From DASYQD01 sp963837455 (lineage in GTDB: Bacteria > Acidobacteriota > Thermoanaerobaculia > Multivoradales > JAIOJS01): 64,000 nt of DNA. The notes beneath the pieces were generated by a model, which saw only the letters and a program-made list of their open reading frames with translations, ran no database searches and was not told where the DNA came from. The stretch lies in assembly GCA_963837455.1 (NCBI GenBank), contig CAWINM010000010.1, positions 992,001 through 1,056,000 on the forward strand, given 5' to 3'. The stretch's first letter is position 1, and every line of letters starts with the position of its first letter. Both the position numbers and the translations under genes were made by a program. Positions 9,339 to 20,078 of this stretch are shown piece by piece.

Positions 9339-9601
9339 ACGCCGCGCAGAGGGGTGGAGGAGCGCTCGCGGGCGCCAGCGGGGCTGCGGTGACGGCGCTG
9401 CTGGCGATGGCGCTCTTTGCCTGGCGCTCGACTGGGGCTCGGCCACCAGGTGCTCGATCGCATGGGCACGCCATTGGAGGGGCACGGCGGCTCCCTGCTG
9501 CTGCACCTGCCGTACCCCCTGCTGGGGGTCGCGCTGGCGTGACTTCGTCCACGGCAGGGGCGTGGAGCTCGTGGCGCTGGCTCGCCGCGGCGTTCGCGGC
9601 T

Positions 9602-10673
9602 TCATGGCTCGCCGAACAGCCCGAGCTGAAGGCCCGGCCGCCTGAACGCCGCGGTGGAGAGCTCGGGGGCGGAGATGGAGAGCCCGAGCTTGCGGCAGGT
9701 GGTCTGGAAGAGCTGCTCGAGCTGCTCGGCGAACACACCTTCGCCGCGGAAACGCTGGCCGAAGCGGGAGTCGTTGAGCTTGCCGCCGCGTAGGGCGCGG
9801 ATGCGGGCGAGGACCTTGTCCTGCGGTCCGGGTAGTGTTGTGCCAGCCAGTCGTCGAAGAGGCCGTCACCGCGCGGGGAAGGCGGAGCACCATGACTAGC
9901 CCGCGCTCGGGGCCCCGCCGTCGGCGGCGGCCCGAGGATGGCGGGAATCTCGTGGTCGGTGAGGCCGGGGACCACCGGTGCCACGTTGACACCCAGGGGA
10001 CGCCGGCCGCGGCCAGCCGCCGAACGCCTCCAGGCGGTCGCGGGGCGTGCGAGGCGCGGGGCTCCATGCGGCGCGCCAGCTCGCGGATCGAGCGTGGTGA
10101 TCGACAGCGACGCCGCCGCCGCCTCGGTGTCGGGCCAGCTCGCCCAGGAGGTCGGGGTCGCGGGTCGACCAGGTGCGCTCTTGGTGACGATCGCCACCGG
10201 ATTGCGGAACTCGGCGAGAACGGCCAGGCAGCGGCGGGTGATCTCGAGGCGGCGCTCGACTCGGCTGGTAGCGGTCGGTGACCCCTGACATCGCCAGCAG
10301 CTGGGGCTGCCAGGAGGGTGCCATCAGCTCGCGGCGCAGCAGCTCGGGGGCCGTCCTGCTTGACGAGGATCTTGGTCTCGAAGTCGAGCCCGGCGGAGAA
10401 GCCGAGGTACTCGTGGAAGGGGCGGGCGTAGCAGTAGACGCAGCCGTGCTCGCATCCTCTGTAGGGGTTGACGGAGGTCTCGAAGCCGATGTCGGGGCTG
10501 TCGTTGCGGGCGATGATCGACTTGGTGGTGTCGGCGAGGAGCCGGGTGGGGACCTTCTCGGGGCCCGGTTCCTCGGCCTCGACGGTGAGCGGCTCGAAGC
10601 GGTTGGCGGGATTGCTGGCGGCGCCGCGACCGCGTGGGGATGCTTTCGGGGCGGTGAGCGGGGAGGAGCCCAT
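9602..10673 (-). pseudogene. PA0069-type radical SAM (SplB-like) gene, multiply frameshifted
   Basis: Starts at ATG 10673 and is clean to the iron-sulfur motif YRGCEHGCVYCYARPF (CxxxCxxC) and FETKILVKQD. After about 10350 the homologous sequence jumps among all three frames: RELMAPSWQPQLLAMSGVTDRYQP, NPVAIVTKS, LSITTLDPR, LGVNVAPVVPGLTDHEIPAILG, LFDDWLAQHYPDR, ending LGLFGEP at 9602. At least six indels are needed, both insertions and deletions, yet the amino-acid motifs between them are conserved. The family is the PA0069-like radical SAM proteins related to spore photoproduct lyase (substrate unknown). Either the gene is dead or about 1 kb of sequence is poor; the conservation between breaks favours sequence error or very recent decay. 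Confidence 0.75.
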
Positions 10674-10747
10674 GGTCCCGCACGTTAGCGTAAGTGAGGC
10701 GTAAATGCAACCCGATGGTGCCTCCGCCTTCGTGCCCAGGGCCGGGC

Positions 10748-12875
10748 TCACTCGGGAAACAGCGGCAGCTGGCGGCCGGGGGACGACGGCGTGGGGGCGG
10801 CCGCGGTCGCGGCGGCCAGCGCCTCGGCGATGCCCGACCAACGCTCGACGCCGCGCAACGCGGCCGCGGCGAGCCGCTCCGCCGTGCCCACCAGGGTGAC
10901 CGCGCGGCGCGCGCGGGTGACGGCGGTGTAGAGGAGCTCGCGGGAGAGCAGGCGGCTGTCCGCGGCGGGGAGGATCACCGCCACGGCGTCGTGCTCGGAG
11001 CCCTGGGCCTTGTGGACGGTGCTCGCCCAGGCCGGCTCGAGGTGGGAGCGGAGGGCGGCCAGGGGCAGGGCCCGGAACCCCTGCGGTCCCCGCAACACCG
11101 CCATCGGCTGGAGCGCCCCGCCGTCGGCGGCCACCAGCAGGGCCAGCCCCTGGTCGCCGTTGTAGAGGTTGCGGCGGTAATCGTTGCTCGTCACCAGCAG
11201 CGGCTCGCCGGGCAACGGCAGCTCCTCGTCGCGAGGGCGGGCGAGGTGGAGGGTGCGCAGCAGCGCGCCACGGAACCAGGCGTTGAGGCCGGCGACGCCG
11301 GCGCCGCCGGACCAGCCGCGTGTGGGTGCGAGCAGGCGGGAGGACTCCTGGTGCGCGAACAGGTCTTCGAGGGCGGCGACCTGGTCGCCGGCAAGGAGCC
11401 CGTCGTGGCTCGCCCACTCGCGGCTGACCAACGAGGGCCAGTCGGGGAGGCCGGCGAGCCGCCGTTGCCACCAGCGGGCAAGGAAGGCGGCGAGCGGTGC
11501 CGGCGGCGCGAGCAGGAGCTCCGCGCCCGTGAAGGTGAGCTCCGCCGGGTCGTGCCGCACCACCAGCACCGCCGTCGCGACGGAGCCTCCGCGCGCCCCC
11601 GGCGGCGTCGCCGGCGACGCAGGGGCCGGCAGCGGCGGTGATCCGTCGGCGATGGCGCGCGCCAGGCCGAGGATGGCCCTGCCGGCGGGATCGCCGGCGT
11701 CCATGCGCCAGCTGTGGGTGAGGCGGGCCACGCGGCCGCTCGCCGCCGCCGCCTGCACCAGGTCGCGCAGGATGGCGCCCGCCTCCACCGAGGGGAGCTG
11801 CTCGGCATCGCCGAGCAGCACCAGACCGCTTCCCGGTTGCAGCGAGCGCAGCAGACGCTCGGCGAGAGCGAGGTCGAGCATCGAGCTCTCGTCCACCAGC
11901 ACCAGCCGTTCCGCCAGCGGGTTGCGCTCGTGGCGGAGGAAGCGCTCGCCGCTGGGCGAGTAAGAGAGCAGGCGGTGCACCGTCGAGGCGGCGAGCGGTG
12001 CGGCGAGCAGCTGGCGGTCGGCCTCGGCGGGGTCGACAATGGCGGCGAGCGCGGCGCGCACCGAGGCTTGCAGCCGATCGGCGGCCTTGCCGGTGGGGGC
12101 GGCGAGGGCGACCTCCGGCAGCGGCGGGTCGCCCAGCCGCGCGACCACCCGCAGGATGGCCGTGACGATCCAGGTCTTGCCCGTGCCTGGGCCGCCGGTG
12201 ACGGCGGTGAGCCCGCCGCCGAGCGCGGCGCGGACGGCGTCCTCCTGTTCCGCGGTGAGCGGCACGGGGCGCCCGGAGCGGTCGAGGGCCGGTCGGGCGC
12301 GAAGGTCGGCGAGTGCGCCCGCGACGGCGGCGGCCTCGAGGCGGGCGGGGGCACCCAGCAGCTCGCGCAGCCGCGCCACCACCCGGCGCTCGAGCCGCCA
12401 CAGCCGCTGCGAGTAGAGGTGCGAGCCGGCGCGCAGTAGGGGCCGGTAGTCCCCTCCGCGGTGGTGCCGTCGGCTCCGGCGCCCGGCGTGACGACCGCCG
12501 CCGTCGCGGCCGCGCCGAACAGCGGCCGCAGCCGCGGGTCTCCCGTCGCCGCCGCCGCCAGCAGTGCGGCCACTGCCTCCTGGTCCTCCTCGCTGGCGCC
12601 GAGGGTGGTGAGCAGTGGCGCCAGTGGGCCGCCGGTGGCAAGCGGCAGGCGGGTGCTGCCGTCGCGCTGCGCCGCGAGCACCGCCAGCGCGAGGAGCAGC
12701 AGGGCTCGCCCCTCGGCCGGCGACGCCGGCGCCGCCAGGCGGGCGAGCTCCACGCCAGGTGGACCATCTCGGGGGCGAGGTCCTGCGCCGCCGCGGCGCT
12801 CAGCACGTCGGCCGGGAACGGGGGCGCATCGCCGGCCGTCGTCCCCGCGCCGTAGGGAGTCCACTCGCCGCTCAC
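10748..12875 (-). pseudogene. recD: Exonuclease V subunit RecD, two one-base frameshifts
   Basis: RecD is the 5'-3' helicase motor of RecBCD. The gene begins at GTG 12875, overlapping the recB stop (GTGA). The frame shifts after MVHLAW (near 12750) and again before GDYRPLLRAGSHLYSQR (C4 run at 12451-12454); one extra G at each place gives a continuous protein of about 709 residues. The intact remainder from about 12440 carries Walker A GGPGTGKTWIV, the DESSMLD Walker B, LLGDAEQLPSVEAG, NDYRRNLYNGDQG, and the C-terminal STVHKAQGSE and YTAVTRARR motifs. As written, only an N-terminally truncated helicase of up to 544 residues could be made from an internal start. Because recB and recC are intact, sequence error is likely. 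Confidence 0.85.
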
Positions 12876-15800
12876 GCCGCCCCCCAATCCTCGCGGTGGC
12901 GCAGCTCGGCCTCCCAGGCGCACAGCTCCTCCCAGCGCGGGCGCGCGAAGTGCACGCCCTCGCCGTCGTTACCCATGCCGCGGAGGAAGCAGTAGAGCAG
13001 CCCACCGAAGCGACGGGAGTGGTCGGCGGCGTCGCGGATCGCCAGCAGCCGCAGGACGCCGAGGGCGTAGAGCTGGGCTTGCAGCGCGTAGGCGTCGGCG
13101 ACGTGCACGGCGAGCGCGCCGGCGCCCCAGGAGGGAAGGCGGTCGCTCTTCCAGTCGACGAAGTAGGTGCGCCCCTGGTGCTCGAAGACGAGGTCGACGA
13201 CGCCCTGCACGAAGCCGCGGCCGGCGCGGAACGGCGCCGCTCCGCCTTTGGCCACGGGCTCCCCGAGGCGCGGCTGCCAGGCCTCTGGGATGGGGAAGAC
13301 GAGCTCCATCTCGACGGCGCGCCTGTCCGCCTGGCTGAGCCCCAGCGGGAGGTCGAGGCCGGGTAGGCGCAGCGGCGTGCGCATCGCCCCCCACACCAGC
13401 CGGCAGGCCGCGAGAATGGCGGTCTCGGGGATCGCGAGCTCGGCTGCGACGCGGCGAGCGGTGGCTGCGACCTCTGGGCGCGCCTGCCAGGCGACAGCAT
13501 CGCTCGCCGCGCGGAGGGTCGCCGGGTCGAGCTCCTCGAGCAGACGGTGGAGGAAGATGCCGCTGCCGCGACCACCAGGAAGCTCCCCTGGCGCCGGGGG
13601 CAGCGGCGGCGGCGCGGCTTCCTCGGCGAGGTCGCCCTCTTCGCCTGCCGCCGCGCCACGGCGGATGCGGGTGTAGGAGGTGAGGATGCGCCCGGCGCGA
13701 CGGCGTCGCAGCGCGGCCAGCCGCGCCCGGGCGTCGGGCGCCGGTGCGAGCAACGTCGGGTCGGGCGTCCAGGTGATCGCCGGCGCCGCGCGCTCGCTCT
13801 CCGCAACGACACACTCCACCTCGCACAGCTCGAACCCCACCGCTCCGTTCGCCACTGCCTCCTCGATGCGGTCCTCGACCAGCCGCCACGGGCTGTCGCG
13901 GCGTCCCGAGGCCGCGGGGAGGTAGAGGCGGCACCGCGCCCGGGTGAGGGCGACGTAGTAGAGGCGCTCCATGTCCTGCCGCTCCTCGGCAGCGATGGCG
14001 GTGGCCACCTCGCCGACCGGATCCCTGCCAAGGTGCAGGCGCCGCTCGCCGTGCTGGTGGTAGACGCGCAGCGACTCGTGCGTCACCTGTGCGCCGCCGC
14101 CGAGGCCGGCCACGAAGACGACCGGCGCCTGCAGCCCCTTGGCCTTGTGCATGGTGAGTAGCTGCACCGCGTCGCGCTCGGCCTCGAGTCGCTGTACGTC
14201 GCTCTCGAGCCCCGGCGGCGCGCTGCGCCCGCCGATCCAGGAGCGTAGCCGCAGCGCCAGCTCGCCGACGTCGGCGGGGGAGCGTTGCGCCTCGGCGAGC
14301 AGCAGGTCGAAGACGTGCTGGTAGTCGGTGAGCTCGCGCTCCCCCTGGTGGGCGAAGAGGAGCCGGCGCACGAGGCCGCTGTCGCGCAGCAGGCTGCGGA
14401 ACAGAGCGGGGTACTGGCGGCGCTCCGCCAGCTCCGCCCAGGCGAGCAGACGCGCCGGCAGCGGGTGGGTCTCGGGCAGCTCGCGGCAGGCAGCGAGGTC
14501 GGCGAGCGGGACGGCGAAGAATGGGGTCAGCCAGGCGGCGAGCCGCGCCGGCACGTCCTCGGGAGCGGCGAGCGCCGCCAGCAGGCGGCCCACGTGCTGG
14601 GCCTCGGCGGTGGCGAGCAGCCCGTCCTGCCCGTAGAGCATGTGCGGCACGCCAGCCGCACGCAGCGCGTCGGCGACCTCCTTGGCAGCGGCGCGCGTGC
14701 GGGTCAGCACCATGAGGTCGCCATAGCGGAGCGGACGCTCCTCGCCGGCGGCAGCGAACCACGCCCCGCTCGCCACCAGCCGGCGTGCCTCGGTGGCCAC
14801 GAAGGTGGCGAAACCGGCGCGCCCGAGGGCCACGCCGGGAGCGGCGCCCTCTTGCCGCAGCCGCACCACCACCACCGGTGCCAGCGCCTGGCCGTCGCCG
14901 TCGCAGGCGGCGAGGCTGGAGTCGCCGGGCACCGCCTGCACTGGCTCGGCCATGTCGCCGCTGAAGAAGTCGCCCCCGAAGATCAGGTTGCAGGCGGCGA
15001 TCAATGCCGGGGTCGAGCGGTAGTTGGCGGTCAGCGGCACCAGCGTGCCGCCGGCTGCCAGCACCTGCCGCCGTGCCGCCACGTAGGTCTGCACGTCGGC
15101 GTTACGGAAACCGTAGATCGCCTGCTTGGGGTCGCCGATGAGGAACAGCCGGTGGCCCCCGCCGCTGGCGAAGAAGAGGGTGCGGAAGATGTCCCACTGC
15201 ACCTCGTCGGTGTCCTGGAACTCGTCGATTAGCGCTACCTCCCAGCGCTCGCGCAGCGCCGCCAGCATGCCGGCGTCGGCGTGCGGCCCGCACAGCGCAT
15301 CGCGGACGTGCAGCAGCATGTCGTCGAAGTCGTAGAGGCCGAGGCTGAGCTTGTGGTGGCGAAGCCACTCTCCCACCGCCGCGCGGAGCCCGCCCACCAG
15401 CGCCGCCAACGGCGGCGCCGCGAGGTCGCCGAGGTCGTCGAGGGCCTCGCGCGCGCGTCGCGCCGCCGCGTCTCCCGTCGCCTCCAGGGCGGCGAGGCCC
15501 TGCTGCAGCGCCACCCAGTGCGCCGGCTTGCCGCGGGGCTTGTCGCGTCCCCAGGAGCGCAGCGCTGCGGCGAAGGTCACGGGGTCGCCTGCATCGAGGA
15601 AGGTCGCGATGAGCGCTCGCGGGTCGTGCTCGTCGCGCGCTCGCGGTGCCACCCCGGCCGCGAGCAACGTCCGCGCGAGCAGGGCGTCGTCGCAGTCGGC
15701 GACGAAGGCACGCGACGCCTCGCGGAGAGCGGCGGGCTGCCAGCGGGGCGTCAAGGTGCCGCGCTGGCGCAGCGACTCGGCGACGAGCTCCTGCAGGCGC

Positions 15801-16342
15801 TCGAGGGTGCCCCCGCCGCGTAGCCAGTCGAGCAGTGGCTCACGCAGGGCACCGCTGCTGCCGAGCTCGTGCGCCAGCACGGAGCGGAAGGCGCGGGCGA
15901 AGGTCTCGCGCCCGTCGACGAGTCGCTGCTCGAAGAGGCGGCGGTGGGCGAACGAATGCTCGGTGAGCACGCGCTGGCAAAAGCCGTGGATGGTCGACAG
16001 CGTGGCGGCGTCGAAGCGAGCGACGGCGCTTGCCAGCTCGCGGCGCGACGCCTCGTCGAGCCGCCAGGCGGCACCGCCGTCCACCGGCGGCGGCGCCTGG
16101 CCGGCTGCCAGCTGGCGCAGCTTGCCACGCACCCGTTCGCGCAGCTCCTCGGTGGCTTTCTCGGTGAAGGTCACCACCAGCATGCGCTCGATGGGGATGC
16201 CGCGGTCGAGCAGCAGATCCACCACCAGGTGCTCGAGGGCGTAGGTCTTGCCCGTGCCGGCGCTCGCCTCGAGCACCACGTGGCCGGTGACGGGGATCGA
16301 TGCCAGGACGTCGGGTCGCCGGGCGAGCAGGGGGGCGCTCAC
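12872..16342 (-). CDS. recB: Exonuclease V subunit RecB (helicase/nuclease)
   Basis: An 1156-residue RecB: 3'-5' SF1 helicase plus the only nuclease of the RecBCD complex that processes double-strand breaks for recombination. LEASAGTGKTYALEH (about 24-38) is Walker A, VTFTEKATEELRERV motif Ia, LIDEFQDTDEVQWDIF motif II, LFLIGDPKQAIYGFRNAD motif III, LTMHKAKGLQAPVVFV motif V and YYVALTRARCRLYLP motif VI. The C-terminal nuclease has VQGVVDLVFEHQGRTYFVDWKS, matching the RecB Asp/Asp/Lys active site. The ATG overlaps the recC stop (ATGA) and the stop overlaps recD (GTGA), so the three subunits are translated in coupled order C-B-D. Confidence 0.97.
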   Translation of the reverse strand: MSAPLLARRPDVLASIPVTGHVVLEASAGTGKTYALEHLVVDLLLDRGIPIERMLVVTFTEKATEELRERVRGKLRQLAAGQAPPPVDGGAAWRLDEASRRELASAVARFDAATLSTIHGFCQRVLTEHSFAHRRLFEQRLVDGRETFARAFRSVLAHELGSSGALREPLLDWLRGGGTLERLQELVAESLRQRGTLTPRWQPAALREASRAFVADCDDALLARTLLAAGVAPRARDEHDPRALIATFLDAGDPVTFAAALRSWGRDKPRGKPAHWVALQQGLAALEATGDAAARRAREALDDLGDLAAPPLAALVGGLRAAVGEWLRHHKLSLGLYDFDDMLLHVRDALCGPHADAGMLAALRERWEVALIDEFQDTDEVQWDIFRTLFFASGGGHRLFLIGDPKQAIYGFRNADVQTYVAARRQVLAAGGTLVPLTANYRSTPALIAACNLIFGGDFFSGDMAEPVQAVPGDSSLAACDGDGQALAPVVVVRLRQEGAAPGVALGRAGFATFVATEARRLVASGAWFAAAGEERPLRYGDLMVLTRTRAAAKEVADALRAAGVPHMLYGQDGLLATAEAQHVGRLLAALAAPEDVPARLAAWLTPFFAVPLADLAACRELPETHPLPARLLAWAELAERRQYPALFRSLLRDSGLVRRLLFAHQGERELTDYQHVFDLLLAEAQRSPADVGELALRLRSWIGGRSAPPGLESDVQRLEAERDAVQLLTMHKAKGLQAPVVFVAGLGGGAQVTHESLRVYHQHGERRLHLGRDPVGEVATAIAAEERQDMERLYYVALTRARCRLYLPAASGRRDSPWRLVEDRIEEAVANGAVGFELCEVECVVAESERAAPAITWTPDPTLLAPAPDARARLAALRRRRAGRILTSYTRIRRGAAAGEEGDLAEEAAPPPLPPAPGELPGGRGSGIFLHRLLEELDPATLRAASDAVAWQARPEVAATARRVAAELAIPETAILAACRLVWGAMRTPLRLPGLDLPLGLSQADRRAVEMELVFPIPEAWQPRLGEPVAKGGAAPFRAGRGFVQGVVDLVFEHQGRTYFVDWKSDRLPSWGAGALAVHVADAYALQAQLYALGVLRLLAIRDAADHSRRFGGLLYCFLRGMGNDGEGVHFARPRWEELCAWEAELRHREDWGAA

Positions 16343-19300
16343 TCCCAGCGGGTCCCGAGCAGGGAGAGGAAGGGGGCGTAGCGACGGGCGAGGATGTCCA
16401 CCGTCCGCTGCGGCGCCGGCGGCGGGTAGCCGCCGGGGTCCGGCACCGGACCCCAGCGCGACGAGCAGGGGAGGCGATCCGCACCGATCCGGCGCAACGC
16501 CTCGGCCCGCACCGCGCGCGGGTCGAGTGGCAGGCGGAGCCGGCCGGCGCGGAAGACCTCGAAGACCGCCTCGCAGGGCAGCAGGTAGTCGTGGACGCCG
16601 GCCAGCAGGTCGCCGGCGAGTGCGCCGAGATGTTCGATTGCCTGCTCGCGCGCGAGCGGCTGCAGGTCATAGCGCACCTGCCGTGGGCCGTCGCCGTCGC
16701 GCCGCAGGAGCACGAGCTGCCGCTTCACCTTGGCGAGCTTGCCACTGGCGGCGAGCAGCAGATGGTCGAAGTAGCCGCGCAGCGCCAGCTTGAGCTCGCG
16801 GACCCGCTCCTCCTTGGCGTCCTGCCTGGGGCCGCCGAGGTCGCAGACGACGCTGGCCCGGCGCTCGGCGAGCAGCAGCTCGCTGCGGCCGTGCAGCTCG
16901 CAGCAGGGGCCGCCGTCGCCACTCGCGAGTCGCAGCGCCGGCAGCACCTCGTCGAGCTCCTCGTGCTCGGGGGCGCGACCCAGACGCAGCCGCTCGCCGC
17001 GGCCGCGGGCCGTGAGGTCGGCGACGGCGGCGTGCCAGCCGGCGAGGAGCTCGCCGTGCAGCTCGCGCTCGACGGCGCCGAGGGCGCCGGTGGGGAGCTT
17101 GCCAGCGAGCTCGCGCGGGCGCGCTAGCGCGGCGTAGGCGGTGGGCGGCTCCTCACCGCGCCGCAGCGCGCGGGCGAAGGCCTCGCGCACCAGCACCGTC
17201 TCCACCAGTCTCGAGCTCCGCAGCGGCTCGTCCTCGACCTCCGCCGGGTCCTCCTCGTCGTCGCGCTCGAGCCCCAGCAGTGCCCTCGCCGAACCTTGCA
17301 GCGGACACTCCAGGAAGGCGCGCAGGGTGCTCACGGTGAGCACGGTAGGCGCGGCGGCGGTCGTCGCAGCACACCCCGGGGCCGCCGCCGCCAGCTGCGG
17401 CAGCGCCAGGAGAGAGGCGAGCGGCTGCCAGGTCGCCGCCGGCAGCTCGCGCCGGAGCACGGGCAGACGGTCGCCTGCACTTTCCCCGAGCTCGGCGCGC
17501 AGGCTCTCGCCGAGACGCCGTGCCGCCGCCTCCTCGACGGCGCCGGGAGCCACGGTCGGCAGGGGCACGACGGGCGCGGCGCGCTCGCCGGTGGCTGGCG
17601 CGGCCTCTCCCGGCGCCGGGACGTACGCCGCGTCCCATCGGCGCGGCGGCACCCGCTGGACCAACGTCTCGGCGCCCTCCGCGCCGACGTAGCCGCGCGC
17701 CAGCACGTCGAGCAGCTCCTGCACCACGCTCGATGGACGCAGTCGCTCGCCGGTGCGTTCGTCGCGGCTGACGTAGGAGAGCACCAGCCGTTCGCGCGCG
17801 GCCAGCAGGGTTTCGAGGAACAGGTAGCGGTCGCGCTCTGCCGGCGTGACGTCGCCCGCGCGGCGCCCCGCCGCGCGCAGGTCGAGCGCGTCGCGGCGGT
17901 TGGCGGCCGGGAACTCCCCCTCGCCGAGGCCGAGCACGAAGACGACCCGGAAGGGGATGGTGCGCATAGGCAGGAGCGTCGAGACCGCCACGCCCTCGCC
18001 CAGCCAGCCGCCGCGCCCCACCATCAGCTCGCCGACCGCGGTGGCGGCGAGCTCGCAGGCGACGCGCCCGCACATCGGCACGCCGCCGACGTCGGCGCGC
18101 TCGAGGGCGCCGAGAGCGGCGAGGCAGCGGGCGAGGTCCGCCTCTTCCTCCTCGGCCGGCGTCAGGTAGGCGGCGAGCAGGCGGCGCAGCACCGCGGCCC
18201 AGGTAGCGAGCGGGCGCTCCTCGACCCGCAGCCGACGGCAGTCGGCGAGCAGCGAGCGGGCGAGCAGCGCGAAGCGAGCGGAGGCCTCCAGCCGTGCCGG
18301 CACCACGTCGGCCACCAGCACCTCGCCGCCGTCCGCGGGGTGCCACAGGCGCTCCTCGCCGCCGCGCGGACCCGCCATGAAGGCACCGAGCGCGAGCCGG
18401 CGCAGCCCCTGGTCCCACGACAGCAGGTCCTCGCCGACGTAGGTGTCGGCGAGGTCCTCGCGCGAGGCGCCGTGGAAGATGCCGAGCTCGTCGGCAAGGC
18501 GCGCCCACTGCGCTGGGTCGAGATCGGGGAAACGGCCGCGTACCGCCGGGTGGAGCATCACGCGCAGCACTTCGGCACGCGAGAAGCGCCCGAAGGGGAG
18601 CCCCAGCAGCAACTGCGCCGCCTCGCCCACCCGGCGCTCGCCGGCGAGGGGCAGGTCCGTCACGTTGCAGGGGATGCCGTGGTACTCGGCGAAGACCGCT
18701 CGCACCTGGGGCAGGTAGCGTGCGCCGGCGCCGGCGTTGACGATCACCGCCACGTCGCTCCAGCGCAACGGTTCGGGCCCGTCTTCGCTTTCGGCCATCA
18801 GCAGCCAGAGGGCGTCGGCGACCGCTTCCACCTCGCGCCGCGGGTCGGGGCAGGCGAGCACGCGCAGGCTGCCATCGGCCGCCCACGCCAGGCGCGGCGG
18901 ACGCTCGACGGTGGCGGCGCGGCGGAGGATGTCCCCCTGCAGCGCGGCCAGGAGGGTCGGCTCGGCATCGCCATCGGGAGCGACGAAGCGGGCCGTGAAG
19001 TCGCACTCGGTGAGATCGTCGAGCAGGCGGACGTGCTCCCGCCCCGGTCTGCCCCAGTAGCGCAGCGGCAGGTTCTCGGTGTCCTGGAACAGCCCGTACG
19101 GATCCTCCTCCGGTGGCGGCAGCGGGCCTCGGTGGCGGGCCTGGCGCCGTCGCAGCTCGCGCTCGGTCTCGACGTCGTCCCACAGCTCCTGGCAGGGGTT
19201 GAGGGTGAAGAGCCAGACCTCGCGCGCAGCGGCGAGGCGGTGGAAGAGCGCGTGGAAGGCGCGGGCGACGTAGGAGACGCCGAAGACATGCAGGGGCGTC

Positions 19301-19950
19301 GTGGCAGACGACGGTGGGAGAGAGCCCGCGGCCAGCTCGGCGAGCGTCACCCAGCGGCCGTCTCCTCCCTGTGGAATCGGCGGTGGGTGGTCCTCGAGCC
19401 AGCCGCCGGGGCCGGTGAGCGCCAGCCACAGCGACCGCTGCCACGCCTCGAGACCAGTGAGCGGGCCGCCCGCGAGGGTGAGCCCCTCCGGCCAGGCGGC
19501 GAGCATCTCCGGCCGCGAGTAGGCGTACTCCTCGAAGAGGCGACCGAGGCGGCCGGCCAGCTGCACGCGGCGCAGCGCCACGCCGTCGCGATCGGGCGCC
19601 TCGAGGTAGGCGCGCACCGGCGTCAGGGCGGGATCGGCGAGCGCCAGCGGGTCGTGAAGGAGAGCCAGCACGCCCCCGCGCAGCGCCTCGGCGTCGAGCA
19701 GCCGGTTGCCCGTCGCGCCCGCCGCCGCGAGCTCGGCGAGGAAGCGCTCGAGGCGCCGAAAACGCAGGTTGGCGGCGACGCCCAGCCGCTCGGCCAGCGA
19801 CAGCCGCACCATCTGCTCGAGGTTGCGGTTGGGGACCAGTAGCTCCACCGGCTCGAGCGGGTGAGTGCCGGCGGCACGACGCGCGCGCAGCACCTCGGCG
19901 AGGGCGTCGAGCAGCTCCTCGGTGCGATTGGAGTAGACCAGCTGCAGCAT
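16339..19950 (-). CDS. recC: Exonuclease V subunit RecC
   Basis: A 1203-residue RecC, the inactive-helicase subunit that splits the duplex and reads Chi in the RecBCD complex. It opens with MLQLVYSNRTEELLDAL and VELLVPNRNLEQMVRLSLAERLGVAANLRFRRLE-type sequence typical of RecC, has the FVLGLGEGEFPAANRRDALDL block near residue 670, and a C-terminal degenerate nuclease-like fold. It is first in the recC-recB-recD unit on the minus strand, separated by 128 bp from the divergent gene at 20079. Length and motif order match the family. Confidence 0.95.
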   Translation of the reverse strand: MLQLVYSNRTEELLDALAEVLRARRAAGTHPLEPVELLVPNRNLEQMVRLSLAERLGVAANLRFRRLERFLAELAAAGATGNRLLDAEALRGGVLALLHDPLALADPALTPVRAYLEAPDRDGVALRRVQLAGRLGRLFEEYAYSRPEMLAAWPEGLTLAGGPLTGLEAWQRSLWLALTGPGGWLEDHPPPIPQGGDGRWVTLAELAAGSLPPSSATTPLHVFGVSYVARAFHALFHRLAAAREVWLFTLNPCQELWDDVETERELRRRQARHRGPLPPPEEDPYGLFQDTENLPLRYWGRPGREHVRLLDDLTECDFTARFVAPDGDAEPTLLAALQGDILRRAATVERPPRLAWAADGSLRVLACPDPRREVEAVADALWLLMAESEDGPEPLRWSDVAVIVNAGAGARYLPQVRAVFAEYHGIPCNVTDLPLAGERRVGEAAQLLLGLPFGRFSRAEVLRVMLHPAVRGRFPDLDPAQWARLADELGIFHGASREDLADTYVGEDLLSWDQGLRRLALGAFMAGPRGGEERLWHPADGGEVLVADVVPARLEASARFALLARSLLADCRRLRVEERPLATWAAVLRRLLAAYLTPAEEEEADLARCLAALGALERADVGGVPMCGRVACELAATAVGELMVGRGGWLGEGVAVSTLLPMRTIPFRVVFVLGLGEGEFPAANRRDALDLRAAGRRAGDVTPAERDRYLFLETLLAARERLVLSYVSRDERTGERLRPSSVVQELLDVLARGYVGAEGAETLVQRVPPRRWDAAYVPAPGEAAPATGERAAPVVPLPTVAPGAVEEAAARRLGESLRAELGESAGDRLPVLRRELPAATWQPLASLLALPQLAAAAPGCAATTAAAPTVLTVSTLRAFLECPLQGSARALLGLERDDEEDPAEVEDEPLRSSRLVETVLVREAFARALRRGEEPPTAYAALARPRELAGKLPTGALGAVERELHGELLAGWHAAVADLTARGRGERLRLGRAPEHEELDEVLPALRLASGDGGPCCELHGRSELLLAERRASVVCDLGGPRQDAKEERVRELKLALRGYFDHLLLAASGKLAKVKRQLVLLRRDGDGPRQVRYDLQPLAREQAIEHLGALAGDLLAGVHDYLLPCEAVFEVFRAGRLRLPLDPRAVRAEALRRIGADRLPCSSRWGPVPDPGGYPPPAPQRTVDILARRYAPFLSLLGTRWE

Positions 19951-20078
19951 CGGCGGGGCCGGCCGATGGTAGCAGCGGCCCCCGAGGCCTCGCGGTGCGG
20001 GCCGTCCACGGCCATGGGGTGAGCGCCCTCACCGGCATCAACTCACTGTTCAGGTAGAGTTTGCTGTCGAGCGCACCG

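Noticed and set aside
9335..9542. Possible small membrane protein after the HD-GYP gene (GTG overlapping its stop; VTALLAMALFA, then LLLHLPYPLLGVALA in another frame)
   Set aside because: It needs a one-base correction and has no recognisable family; it may be a broken sensor N-terminus but the support is too thin.
7734..12923. Uninterrupted minus-strand frame of 1729 codons
   Set aside because: It stitches the antisense of the HD-GYP gene to parts of the radical SAM and recD genes in a high-GC frame that rarely has stops; composition is Arg/Ala/Pro noise.
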